Source: Isoetes taiwanensis (Eukaryota > Streptophyta > Lycopodiopsida > Isoetales > Isoetaceae). From it: 64,000 bases of DNA. The stretch is from assembly GCA_021234155.1 (NCBI GenBank), contig JAJEKV010000006.1:13780902-13844901 (forward strand). Direction: 5' to 3'. The position numbers were made by a program, and so were the translations under genes. This document shows, piece by piece, positions 1 to 11,095 of the stretch (position 1 is the stretch's first letter; each line of letters begins with the position of its first letter). The notes beneath the pieces are model-generated. The model was not told the DNA's origin, did no database searches, and saw only the letters and a program-made list of their open reading frames with translations.

Positions 1-2
1 TG

Positions 3-590
3 CATTCTCCAAATGTAGTTTCTTGGGGTACACTAATTGCAGGATCTACAGAGCAAGAGAAAGGCTACCTAAATGCCATAAATCAACGGTCTAGATCACT
101 TCAATTAAAAAGCCTACCAGTTAAAAATGTTAAATTGCAATTTCATGAAAATACTTCCCAATCTTTGAAGGTTAGTTCTCGTATGAATTTGATGCAATTT
201 CAACGAGGAACAAGAAGAGATCTTAGTAGAAATGCAGATTTAGCACCAGATAGCTTTGCATCAGTTTTGCAGACGCAAAGCTGCGTTTGCCCTCTAGCTA
301 GTTACCATTATCTGCTATCAACAGCACACCGCAAGCAAATGTCTCGTCTGCATGATCTCATCATCTGGGGAATTGAGGAGTATTTTAGCGTCGGCTTTGC
401 TATTTTTAGCATCCAAAAGGGTATAGCTTGCAAGATTCTGAATGTCATGCTATGCTTTATATTGACACATTTACAATCGGCTCAAAAATGTTTTGCCTGG
501 GCCATCTTGGCCTTCCTTATGGTGTCTTTGGATAGTAGTAAACTCAGCCTGCTTATTTGCAATAAATTTAGCAAATTGAGATCCCTTTAA
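3..590 (+). pseudogene. decayed PPR (pentatricopeptide repeat) fragment
   Basis: One open frame runs from base 3 and is cut by the window start. It opens with SPNVVSWGTLIAG, a typical PPR motif of plant organelle RNA-binding proteins. Further on, LAPDSFASVLQT and HRKQMSRLHDLIIWGIEE resemble the 'PDSFTFASVLKAC' and 'GKQ(M)H..II..G.E' stretches of the next PPR repeats, but the spacing is broken and the intervening residues are not PPR-like. I read it as a degenerate PPR-PLS gene end. Its last 120 bases overlap the final exon of the DEG15 gene on the other strand. An intact PPR gene could lie outside the window to the left; the fragment here is too short to judge. Confidence 0.5.
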
Positions 591-3500
591 ATTGGACATT
601 GTACTCTTCTCCCCTGGTTTTGTGGGAATTAAAGATGATTTATGAGGAGGTGGGGCTAAAGCCCAAACTGGAGAAAGGTGATCTTTTGGCTTTTCCAATT
701 CCAAAAGAAATGAGACATCTTTGCCACCTGTAAATAATGCATATCAACTTCAATTTATGTCATGACATGTAATCACAAACAACGCAGATTACAAACCTGT
801 GGAAACAAAATCAAACAGAGGTTTAAGAGCAGCAGTTGCTATGCTGAAGTTTAAGTGAGGAATGGTATTCCCACTACTGTGTCTTGCATTACTGAAAATA
901 TTGAGAAAATAGTCAGTGCACTACATGAGTTAATTGCCAGTCACTAATGGCAAAGTTGGAACTAGACCTTGTAACCAAACCAATCATTTGTCCCACTCCA
1001 TTGACAATTACACCTCCACTGGCTCCTGGATGAACCGCGGCTGTGGTTTCTAGCATTTCTGGAGTCTGCTCAAAACGATAATCATTTCTAGGAAGAATTT
1101 TAGTAGACCTCACAGCCCTGGCAATAACACCGGCACTTGCTGATGGACCTAATTCTGTAAATGAAGTGTTAATCACCCAAGTATGCCTCTGCATTTGCAT
1201 AGCGCTCTCAAGACATAATTACCTGAACGAGGCCCAAAAAGACCATGTCCTATCACCACGGCAATAGAACCAGGATCTGGTGACGCATATTCTGGTAGAA
1301 TTGGACAGATATTGGGAGATATAGAGTCAAGCTGTAACAGCGCAACATCTAAGGGTCCTTGCGATATGTAGAGCGCTTTTGCATTAGACCAAAAATGCTG
1401 TCCATGATTATCATAGCGGACCCGAATCTTTTTCTGATTCTTCAATTTGGATGACAAAATTGTTTGCTCTGCTTCAACATTGGATGGCTCTAAACTTCTG
1501 GGACCATGCATACTTCTACTGTCAAGATATTCTTCTCTAAAAGGCCGAGGTTGTGCTTGATGAATCTTCGCTTTTGCAAACCTCCAAGGTTCAAGAAGAT
1601 GTGCATTTGTTAAAATAATTCCAGATTTGCTTAATATTACCCCTGAAGCCCATGCATCACCTACAGTCACTAGGACTACAGAGCTAATAGCATGTTCAAC
1701 TGCAACGGGAACTTCGTAATTGAAGGATGTGTACAGATCATGCATCTCTCTGAGTTGTGCTTCACTTCTGACCACCATATTACAATCATCAGATTGCATA
1801 CTTGAATCCGCTAAGAAGAATCCATCTTCTTCTAGTGCAGCTATTAGTGTGGTTGCTGTCATTACAAGCTGCAGTTTTGCAAGATTTTATCCGATCAGGT
1901 TGCCCAGAAGAAACGCAAACATTTAGCAGACCTTACCTGTACTTCCGTCCCACTACTACGGTGCCGGAGAGGACGAAGTAAAATACCCATTAGCGCACCG
2001 TCGTTACTAAAAACTGGCCCACCTTCCATTCCTGCATATAGTAAGATCTTGTAGTTAAAGACTTTATACCCACGCCAGCAGTCGGACTTTGGCGACTAAT
2101 AAGTTACTGAAACTTAAGTTATACCACAAAAAACTCTAATCTCACCAGGAAGACATCGAATATCAGCCATCAACAGTGAAAAGGAACTACATGTTGGAGG
2201 CCAGCAATTGGAGACAATGCCCACCGAAATGCTGGCCAAAGTTTCCAAAACATCAGTTGCAAAATCCTATCTGACAAAAAATGGTTACCTGCCAACACAA
2301 CCATCTGAAACTCTCATCTGACATATGACTACAAGAACTCACCTGTTCAAAAAATGCAAAGGAGACAAAGCACCAAAAGGAGAACCCATCGCCACCAATA
2401 TATCACCTTGTTTGCTGGACTGTGCTACTCTCAAATGCATTTTCTCCACCTTAGTTACAAAGGTTGTTACGTTATGCACTTTACTATACAAAGCTCACCC
2501 TATTACCACAAATAAAGTCCAAGGACAAAGTACTCAGAGCTTAGAGCTCAGAGGAGTGATATTAATAGAAAAGAAAAATAAAAAGAAGTTCTACTATCTA
2601 CACAAGAAGCGGATAAAATAAATTTCCCTCAGCTTGTTTATGAACATTGATTAGCCTGTAAAGCAAGAGCTGTGCTTGGAACAACTTCAGCTACAGTAAG
2701 TGATTTATTGGTTCGCTTTGCCAATTGATCAACCAGGAAAAATAAAAGACCTTTTGTGTTGCGCATAAAGACCAGAAAATACCATGGCATCTTTAATAAA
2801 TGAAAATCACAACTTCACCTTTCTGTAAAGACAATAGCAAAATAATATACCTTTTCATTGTTGGTTTGTAAACACAAGAGTGCAACTCTTGTGACATCCA
2901 TTCCATTGTTGCTTCCACTTACACGTGCTTCTGACTCAAGAACTCTGACAAGATCTGGTTCAACAACTCTGATTATATCTGTACCAACAACTTTGATCAC
3001 ATCTGACCCAGCAACTTTATTCACATTTGACCAAACATGTGAATCTCCATTCCCCTGCACAGAGACCTTGGTTGAGATGTGATAAGTATCAGCTTACAGA
3101 ATATTAGAAATATCTTTATTGTTACCACAGTTTTCCTTTCTACTTGAGATTGCTCAAGAATATGGTCATGGTCTGTGCGGGTTAACGACCAACCAACTTC
3201 CCAAGAACCCTCATTAAGCAATGTTTGTAACGCCCCTCCTGCAGATGTCACATCCACCTAAACGAGGCATAGCATTTATAAGAAACAAACTCATTCATCA
3301 CTTATCTTGTTGACTCAGCAATAAAATGTACAAACCACTTTCAGTAACCGAGCTGGTATCCAAGAAGCCCCTGAAGCAGTCTGGAAAACATTTATTTACT
3401 TAATCCTTTACATTAAATATGATTAAGGATACCAATTACAAATAGTCAAACTACCTCAAGTAAGACTTCAACTTCCACACCGTACAGAAGCTTGGGTGGT

Positions 3501-3982
3501 TCATTCGCCTAAAACAACCCCCACAAAGAGTTCACTTTTTTTTTTTATCTAATTAACAATCTCTAATCTCCTGGTAGCTAGATCTTAAAACATACATGTT
3601 TTTCTAGTAAGAATGGCTCCAGGATTGATGCACATGTTATTACACGTTTATCTCCATTTCCCGAAAACATTATCCCTGAAGCCGAGAGTGTAGTATCTCC
3701 AGAACTAGAACCAAATAGAAGCACAATTAAATTTTTCAAAAAGTACAAGAGAACCAGAAAGAAAAAAATAAGCGCATACTCTGCAACATAAAATGCATGC
3801 TTTCGCATCTTTCTTCCTTTCGGATCCTGATAAAGAGAAAATAGAAAAGAATTAACGTTTGGAGAGCGGGAAAAAAATCAATGCAGCACAGTAGACACAA
3901 TTTCAGATATGCGTACTGGTCCATGTACTCGAACCATCACCGCAACGCTCCGAGCGGCATCCAAGGCTTGTTCAGATGACAT
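471..3982 (-). CDS. DEG15: peroxisomal (glyoxysomal) processing protease DEG15, about 15 exons
   Basis: Trypsin-like serine protease that, in plants, removes PTS2 presequences from proteins imported into peroxisomes. Exons read from splice consensus: 3982-3917 (starts [19 protein letters not shown]), 3826-3780, 3704-3596, 3508-3455, 3380-3336, 3257-3126, 3066-2851, an uncertain exon near 2750-2640, about 2425-2341 ([12 protein letters not shown]), about 2237-2145 (MADIRCLP), about 2031-1937 ([12 protein letters not shown]), about 1873-1222, 1155-about 966, about 879-797 and 730-471. Catalytic His is in [11 protein letters not shown], Asp in PLDVALLQL and Ser in HPGASGG. Exon joins restore family motifs; for example E2/E3 gives [16 protein letters not shown] and the 966/879 join gives [12 protein letters not shown]. 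The C-terminus is KTFLSRL-stop, so the last three residues SRL form a PTS1 peroxisomal signal (Arabidopsis uses SKL). No break seen; probably functional. Confidence 0.9.
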
Positions 3983-4019
3983 AGCTGCCCCAAAGGAAAA
4001 CTCTGAGGAAGCTAAAGCC

Positions 4020-6479
4020 GAAACCAGGGAGAGATGGCGTACAGACTATTGTCAATCAACTTAGTATCATAGAGGATCGGGTCCAAATTTGGAACATATA
4101 AACCACATTTATTAAGCTTCCAATTATTTCGTTTCGTATTTGGGGACCGTATTTCACGCATAGTTTTGCCTAAATTTCGGGGGTGTATGTATCTGAAATG
4201 GTATGTCAAGGGTATTTTTTGGACGGGTTTGAGCTGCTTGTTGGCAGGGGATGGGTTTTGTGTTTCTGAGGGAGCTGGAGTTGGATTTATGAGTGCATGG
4301 TTTGGAAATAGAAGGAGATTGAGTTTGGGTGAACAGGTCATGGGGGCATCCATATCTAATCGGGTACTGGGTGTGTGCTCGGAGTGACTAGTAGGAATGA
4401 GGAAGTGTAGGCTTATGTATGTCACTGGAATTAGACACAAATTGTAGACTCTCTGGTCTTATGTGAGTTGTTGGTTGTCACCGGAATGAGCCACAAATTG
4501 TCCATGGAAACAGAGGTTCTCGTGATACCAGTATGATTTCTGGGGCGTGCAAGTCAGGGCCGGAATTAGGTCTGTATGCCCTTTTTAGCATGTGATGGTT
4601 TGAAATTGTGAATAGAAAGAGGAGAGGTGGACTGTGAATCGGCCTCTGATCGTGCTTCTGTTATGTTTTTTGGTGATTCCGGCGATGGGAGAGATTTGTT
4701 GATAGTCAGAGCTTCTGGGTGGGAAGAGAGGTATTGGGCTCTGTTGTTTCTGATGCCCGCAATAGAAGGAGAAGGACTATCCTGCTTTTGTTATTCAACA
4801 AAGGTATTGTTGCAGAACTTGTGCTTGGCAGAAATTTGCTGATACCCAAAAGCTGTGGGCTGTGTCTTTCCTCTTGTTTGAGGGCCGGATGAGGCCAGAT
4901 AGTTTCTGATAGCCACAGATGCGAGTCCAAGCAGAGGCATTCGAAGGTGATTAGGCCTGTGGGGAATCCCGGCGATGGGAGCTTGTTCTGAAGTGGAACT
5001 ATGGCTTGTGAACATAAGTATGGAATATATGTGAATATTTGTACAATTTGATAGTGACCTTAGGTTTTAGTTTTCGTTTTGTTTGGCCAAAAATCATGGG
5101 GCGTTGATGGGGTATAATATGTAGAATATACCCTTCATCAACGACACCCATGAGTGCCCCAACAAAAAAACCCATAAGGGAATGGAAAATAATGGCATTT
5201 AGAACTTGCAATATTTTTGTTTGGTATTTGCGGCAGTATTTCTGGCATGGTTAGGCCTAGATTTGGTCCCTTATTGTATTGTATATGAAATCATATAGGA
5301 AGGGTATATTTGCAACAAATTGAGCTGCTTGCTGGCGGCCAAAGATAGTGGCCCAAAGATTACAATTTTTGTTCATTTGGCTTTGTGTTTGCATGGTGCG
5401 AATTTAGAAGGAGATGGCTGTGGAGATCGGCTGGACAGGTCAGGAAGGCATGACGCTGTTGTTGGTTCTTGGATTCCATGTTTGGAACGAACAAATAAAC
5501 ACGGGCAGTTTTTCAATTCGAATCAAGATACAACAACAAGAAACCGGAAATCAATAGTGCTCCAATCTTTAGGAGACGTTTTGCAGGAATTCCTTATCCT
5601 GTGAACTCAACCATGAACGGAATCTCCTTGTTCCAAACAGCAACAACGCTTAGAATTGCATCAGATGAATTTGCAGGAGATCTAAGGCTAAAAGCAGAGA
5701 CTTTCGACTATTTATAGCTGGAGCAGAGGTCTTTTTCTGAATGTCCTTGATTCGGCTTAATTTGGTGGCTTAACGATCTGCAGTGATGGTCGGCTGACCA
5801 AATCTGTGTTGTTCTTTGGTGGGCCTACCAAGCTTATGTGGCAAAATATGGGCTATGCCAAGCTCCTGGGGGAGATAAGGGCAAATATGGTCGGATTGTA
5901 GTCTCCCAGGTCGCTGTTGCAGATATGGGCTATTCACAGATGGAGAATGCAATCCCCTAAGGATCTGGATGGAGGCTTCAAAGACACCCATGGAAAATCT
6001 GGCCTGCTTGGGGAGATCCGACTGTGTTGGAAGGGGGATGTTTGCTTGGGCTACTGCAAATCCTGCACTCTGATTGCAGTGGACAGTTGCAGATGATGCA
6101 GGTAGATCATTGGAAGTGGTAGGGAGAATTGTGAATACATATTAATGGGAATGCGTATGGGCAATATGGACCTTAGGATTTGGCTTTCCTTTTATGGGGC
6201 AAAACAATGCACGCCATCCGTGAGTCACAATTTGTAGAATATACTGTCAATCCATGGTCTGGAGCAACCCTCCAGGAAAAAACCCATAAGGCTAATCTTT
6301 CAATATACGAACTACTAGTGAAATGAAGAAAAGAAAGCATTAGGTTGGCAAATGCTTTTTACAAAATTTTAGTTGGAAAAAAATCAATCAAAAAAATAGA
6401 ATTTTATGCGCTTTTACCATTGGCAAAAGAAAAAGATTTTCTTTTAGAGTTTCTATTAATTATTAGGGACTTTCAATAA
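4020..6479. other. gene-free stretch with diverged duplicated blocks
   Basis: No credible gene. Two diverged blocks about 1.08 kb apart share word order: 4130-4260 and 5215-5335 both carry a 'gagctgcttg.tggc' segment after a related run. Blocks at 5090-5175 and 6180-6290 both end in 'aaacccataagg' after a 'gtagaatata' segment. This looks like an old tandem duplication or remnants of one repeat family. Short open frames here have no recognisable motifs. Confidence 0.4.
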
Positions 6480-7200
6480 AGGGAAAACTACCAAAATGCC
6501 CCTATGAGTTTATGTAATTACCAAAATGCCCTTATGAGTTTGAAAATTACCAAAATGCCCCTCACTCAAATAAATATACAAATAAATTATCAATTTGTCC
6601 CTACACATCAAAATTAATTACCAAAATACCCCTACACTACACACCAAATTTACTTACCAAAATGCCCTATACGTCAAACTTAATTATCAAAATACCCTAC
6701 ACAGTCTTGTTGTGACACTTACAAGGAGCCAGTGTTTCTTGTGGTTTTAGCACACGATGATGCTATTGGAGGCATGTTACCACCAGCCATGCACAGACCT
6801 CTTGGACATCCAAAACCTAAACGCATGCGCACATGAGAAGAAGATGTAGAGCAAAACAATATCTTTATGGAAGGTGTAATGGAAGAGACACAATGCATGC
6901 AGTTGTAAGGCTCTAATTCAGTGATGATTGTGATTTCTCTAATCCTTTGTTGAATTTAAACTTCTATTCTTCAGGCATTTAGTATAGATTGAGTAGGATA
7001 AGTATGTAAGGGCATTTTGGTAATTAAGTTTAGTATCTAGGGGGTATTTTGATAATTAAGTTTGATGTGTAGGGCATTTTGGTGATTAGTTTGGTGTAAG
7101 TTGATCAAAATTGGTATGTAATGGCATTTTGGTAATTAAGTTTGGTGTGTAGGGGTATTTTGGTAATTAAGTTGGGTGTGTAGGGGTGTGTAAGTTTGGT
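6480..7200. mobile_element. Mutator-like (MULE) remnant with inverted terminal arrays
   Basis: From about 6485 to 6700 the unit TTACCAAAATGCCCCTA is repeated with small changes about six times. From about 7005 to 7195 the same unit occurs in the opposite orientation (AGGGGCATTTTGGTAATTAA) about five times. The two arrays therefore form long, internally repetitive terminal inverted repeats around a spacer of about 300 bp. The spacer holds a MULE-transposase-like peptide, which favours a Mutator-type DNA transposon. Target-site duplications were not resolved by eye. Confidence 0.5.
6735..6900 (+). pseudogene. MULE transposase C-terminal fragment
   Basis: Frame reads AHDDAIGGMLPPAMHRPLG then HPKPKRMRT and a stop. 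The 'LPP..(R/K)RPxGxPKxKRxR' pattern is the linker found near the C-terminus of plant MULE and FAR1-type transposases, just before the CCHC zinc knuckle. In another frame just downstream, ACSCKALIQ could be what is left of that knuckle. A few stops follow. The piece is short, so the family call rests on this motif plus the flanking inverted arrays. Confidence 0.45.
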
Positions 7201-7203
7201 GCG

Positions 7204-8595
7204 TCGCCAGGGCCTTGGGGACAGAATTGTTAGGGCAAGCTGATTTCGGGGGATTTTTAGAGTTTGTGCTCTGGTGTGAACACTTCCCATCTATGTTAAG
7301 ACACGATGGAAGGTCTTGGTTGAATCTGACAAGGACAAGGCCTCTGAACCGTAAACTCTGTGAGTTGGCAGATTCTTGAAGTGTTTGCGTTTTGGAGGCT
7401 AATTGGTCTTTTGCACTTGGGACATGGCCAAAAAGCTGCAGTTGAGAACATAAAGCAAGAGGAACTGACGGAATGGAGTTTGGATCTAACCTCCTCCGAT
7501 GTGGTAATTAGAAGTCGAAGGTCACTTTTGTAGTAGCAAGATATTCATAAATTCGTAATTAATGCTGGCTTCCTAAGTCATCACCAGCATATAAACCGAC
7601 AGCCCATTGTGGGCAGCCGAGCTGGCACCCTTCGCCAAGTCAAACAAGGCCAAGACCTTGCATAGCTGCCTCACAAGAGGGGAGACTCCGGACCCCAGAA
7701 AAAGTTCCCGAGGCAGGGCTCCCCCGGGGGGCTATATGCTAATGACCACCTTCCCCGAGCTCAGTTCCCCTATCCATCATCGAATCCTCCGTTCGAGGGC
7801 CCTTCTTCGAGTGGGTCCAAAAGATTCCAAGATCGGTTCGGGGAAACTTATCAAAACGCGAAGCGTCCTGCAGACGACCATGTAGAAATCGGTGTGTTTT
7901 GTTGTTCGGGCACTGCGGAGGGTCTGGAATGGCAAATCGACTTCGCCAAGTCGTTCGGAATGGCGAAATTACTCTAGGGAGCAAGTTACACAATCGATTT
8001 TGCAAAAGAAAGAAACACTTACGTCTTATACGACAGTATTTAGCATCCACCTCCTAGGCCAATTGACTACGAGTGTGCTGGACATGAGCTACTTTAGCGC
8101 TTCTTGGAGAAGGGATGCTCTTCTGGCCACGAAACTTGGTCCTCAAGGCAATGTCGATGTTCTGAGTCCATTAGCAGAGCCAAATCATGGTTTCAAAGAG
8201 GGACAATTGCCCGTCCGTCGCTCGGGCATTGGGGAGAGGACTTTTGGGGCAAGCTGCTTTTGGGGGGTTTTTAGGATCCGTGCTTTGGCATCACTCCCCT
8301 CCTTCCCCCCTTCCTACGTCAAGAATCAGATTTATTAAATGGCCCCGTTTGCCTACTCTGTAACCTGTCTTTCTATCTGTAACCTATCTGCTATGTAAAA
8401 CCCAAAATCCAAAAGGTGGATTAGAATGGCTTTTAAGCTATTATAAGAAAGAAAGAATGATCTTTATCGGGAAAGAAAATGTTAAAATAAGGCAAGGTCT
8501 TTTCTATTATAAGGCCACACATCGCTTAACAAAGGAACGCCACGAATCTTTTAACAAACAGGTAACTTAGGCATTTCGATTAGGTAAGGGGACGG
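7204..8595. other. non-coding stretch with two ~75-bp direct repeats
   Basis: Segments 7204-7285 and 8218-8293 are diverged direct copies (both contain 'gggcaagctg.ttt.ggggg' and 'tttttag'). Between them lies GC-richer DNA with open frames at 7607-7885 and 7892-8338 (+) that show no known domain. 8340-8460 is AT-rich with 'ctgtaacctgtct' and 'ctgtaacctatct' repeats. Probably a decayed transposon; family not recognised. Confidence 0.3.
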
Positions 8596-8689
8596 CGGAC
8601 ATGAAGGAGATAGCTGGACTGCTACAGTGCAATTTCAACCAACTTACCCATGATCTGTGGCCCAACTGGACCGGCTCCGAAATTCTGAT

Positions 8690-9680
8690 AGCAGCCAACA
8701 AGTTTCAACACTCGGCCTTAATCCCTTTGCTTATCTCCCATCAGGCTTTGGATGCAGAGTTTTTATATGCAGGGACCCATATAAAGGAGGAACTGTATGC
8801 AGTGTTTTTGTATGTAGGGTTTTGTATGCAGGCTAGGGTTTGAAGGTTTTTGTGCAGAGTTGGGCTAAGAACCCGAAATGAGGCTTAAAGTCTTAATGTA
8901 GACTTGTGTAGAGTTGGAGAGGGATGCCAAGCCAGATCAATCAAATTTCTTGATTGTTACCAACTGTTTTCAAGACGAGCGAAGCCTAACACTGTCTTTA
9001 TCTGGCATGGAGTGGCTATGGCTATCTCTGGATTGAACCCATCCTGAAAGCTTTGCGATTGTAGTAGGCAAGCAAGCATGTAAGATATATTTATCTGGAT
9101 GATGAAACATTCAAAATCTGTTGCCTATTTGACGATGGAGTAAAGTATGTATTGAGTCTAATGGCCGAGCTTGAAAAATAGGGCATGAAGCAGGGCTAGC
9201 GCATATTGTTTTTTGTTTTTGGCATTGCAGCATTTGCGTGATTCTGGAATAAGCAGAAAATTCATGTTAAATTATGGTGGAGACAAGGAGAAATGCGAGG
9301 ATTTATTTCCCTCCGGCAAAGATTTCTGAGCATACTAGCAGATTTAAATATATCCACAATAAATGTCGAAGATCTGCCATAAGAAATGGAAGATAACAGC
9401 CAACAAGTTTCAACCTTGCCTTAATCCCTTTGCTTATCTCCCATCAGGCTCCAGATGCAGGATTTTCATATGCAGGGACCCTATAAAGGAGGAACTATAT
9501 GCAAGGTTTTGTATGCAAGCTAGGGCTTGAAGGTTTTTGTGTAGAGTTGCGTGGAGAATCCAAAATGGGGCTTAAAGTTCTAATGTAGACTTGTGTAGAG
9601 TTGGACAGGGATGCCAAGCCAGATTGCTTGATTGTTACAGACTATTTTCAAGACGAGGCAAAGCCTATCACTGTCTTCCT
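8690..9680. repeat. pair of ~300-bp direct repeats (8690-9000 and 9396-9680)
   Basis: The two segments match over about 300 bp with scattered substitutions and small indels. Each runs from 'cagccaacaagtttcaac' through 'ataaaggaggaact' and 'gtagacttgtgtagagttgg' to 'cactgtctt'. They are separated by about 400 bp. The right copy abuts the presumed LTR promoter of the chromovirus remnant at 9690-9943, so both copies may be R-U5 parts of the same LTR family, one of them detached. Confidence 0.6.
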
Positions 9681-9943
9681 ACATATGACCGGGTTTGGCC
9701 ATTTATAGGTTAGGGTTGCATGTTATGCCACATGGCTCCAATGGGGTGCTCTCATGTGGCGTGTGCCCAATAGGGTGAGGCCATGTGGAAATGGCGCCAT
9801 GTCTAAGGTTGGCTAACTTATATAAATAACTTAGTCATCCTCCCATTTCCACCAACTATGGTGTACAAGGCTACTAAAGTAGACTTGTAAGATGACGTAG
9901 CTTAAATGTATATTTATAGCGTATATTTCAGGGGAACGTCACA
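9399..9943 (-). mobile_element. probable 3' LTR of Ty3/gypsy element
   Basis: On the minus strand a purine tract AAGGGGGAAA (9946-9955) is followed at 9943 by TGTGACGTTCCCC, the usual polypurine tract/LTR-start arrangement of plant Ty3/gypsy elements. Just before it, AATGCTGAGGACAGCATTAT is the typical end-of-pol sequence. A TATA box (CCTATAAATGG on minus, about 9697-9707) lies about 240 bp into the LTR. The far end is uncertain; 9399 is where the direct repeat ends. The matching 5' LTR was not found in the window. Confidence 0.55.
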
Positions 9944-10738
9944 TTATTTCCCCCTTAGGATAATGCTGTCCTCAGCATTGAGCTAAGGTGACAAACTTGC
10001 AATAGCCATGCAAAACTCACAACATGGATATAGAACACTTTATTGCAAGGCTCAAATTGTTATTTGTTACATAGCACTCACATATAGGCTATCTTTTACC
10101 TATACAAAATTATATAGCCTTCACAAGGTGTTAATACAATATAACATTATCATTACAGTTTAGTAGGAGTTCATATCTACATCTACAAAAATTATGACTC
10201 TTATCTTCTCGTAATGTGCTCCCTCATCCATGCTCCCCTTCACTGGCATGCACACGTATCACATTACGTTAGTTTAGTTAATAAGTAGTTGGTTTTAGGG
10301 AACCATCCCCCTTACTACCTCCTTGAGCCGAACTACTAGCTCAAGGTTATCTCTATTACCTTGCACTCGATCATGGCCCTTAGGATTTGAGCTTAAGGAC
10401 CATTTAGGATAATCCTATCATTGTCCATGATCGTGTGTTACCCTATACAAGATCCCTTTGATCGAGTACATCCGATATGCCTCATGCCCCTGGGGGTTTA
10501 AGCTAGGGAACATCTCACGATCCCATCATCGTGCATGATTACTTCATAACTCGCCATGACTCCCCTATGGTCATGTGCACTCTTGGTGCGTGCTGGCCTA
10601 GAGAATGCCCTCTAAAGAGTATCCCATCATCGCCTACACTCCAAGATTCTGGCATGTGCACTCTACTAGCCTAGAATGCATATGCCTTCCTACTGCTACA
10701 CTAAGACATACAACTTAGCTAAGCACCTGGCAAGTTGG
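9944..10738 (-). other. pol-to-LTR spacer of the chromovirus remnant
   Basis: About 800 bp between the chromodomain and the polypurine tract, without a supported reading frame. It includes short 'catgatc' and 'cccatcatcg' repeats at 10370-10650. Nothing else recognised. Confidence 0.3.
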
Positions 10739-10985
10739 TGTCGACCAGTTCGGAGATGACTTGGCTGTCGAACTCCTTCATAAAGTCCAGGTATTGCTTC
10801 TCCAGATCCTGCTTCAATACCCAAGTTGCATCTTCCATGGGCAAGTGCTTCCAATTGACCAAATATTGGAGGAACTAGGACCTTCTTGTCTTCTTAAATG
10901 CCTTATGGAGAATTAACTTAGGCACTATCTCAATTTGCTCCTCCGTCATCTCCAACAAGTTGGAGTCTCCAATAAATTTTAAGCT
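10739..10985 (-). pseudogene. chromodomain end of a Ty3/gypsy (chromovirus) polyprotein
   Basis: Minus-strand reading gives FIGDSNLLEMTEEQIEIVP, then KTRRS-stop-FLQYLVNWK, then HLPMEDATWVLKQDLEKQYL. The pattern 'R.R...(E/Q)YLV.WK..P.EDATW' is the C-terminal chromodomain of chromovirus integrases, which directs integration to marked chromatin. One in-frame TAG sits where CAG (Gln) would fit. No gag, protease, RT or RNase H is left upstream; 110 bp upstream the H3-like frame ends instead. Confidence 0.7.
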
Positions 10986-11095
10986 AACATTAGTAACAAG
11001 AACATTCTAATTACATTAGGAAAGATTTTGCACCAATTTGATTTATACAAAAAGAGATTTTATACAAAATCATCTCAGTACAAAATTAGAAGCTC

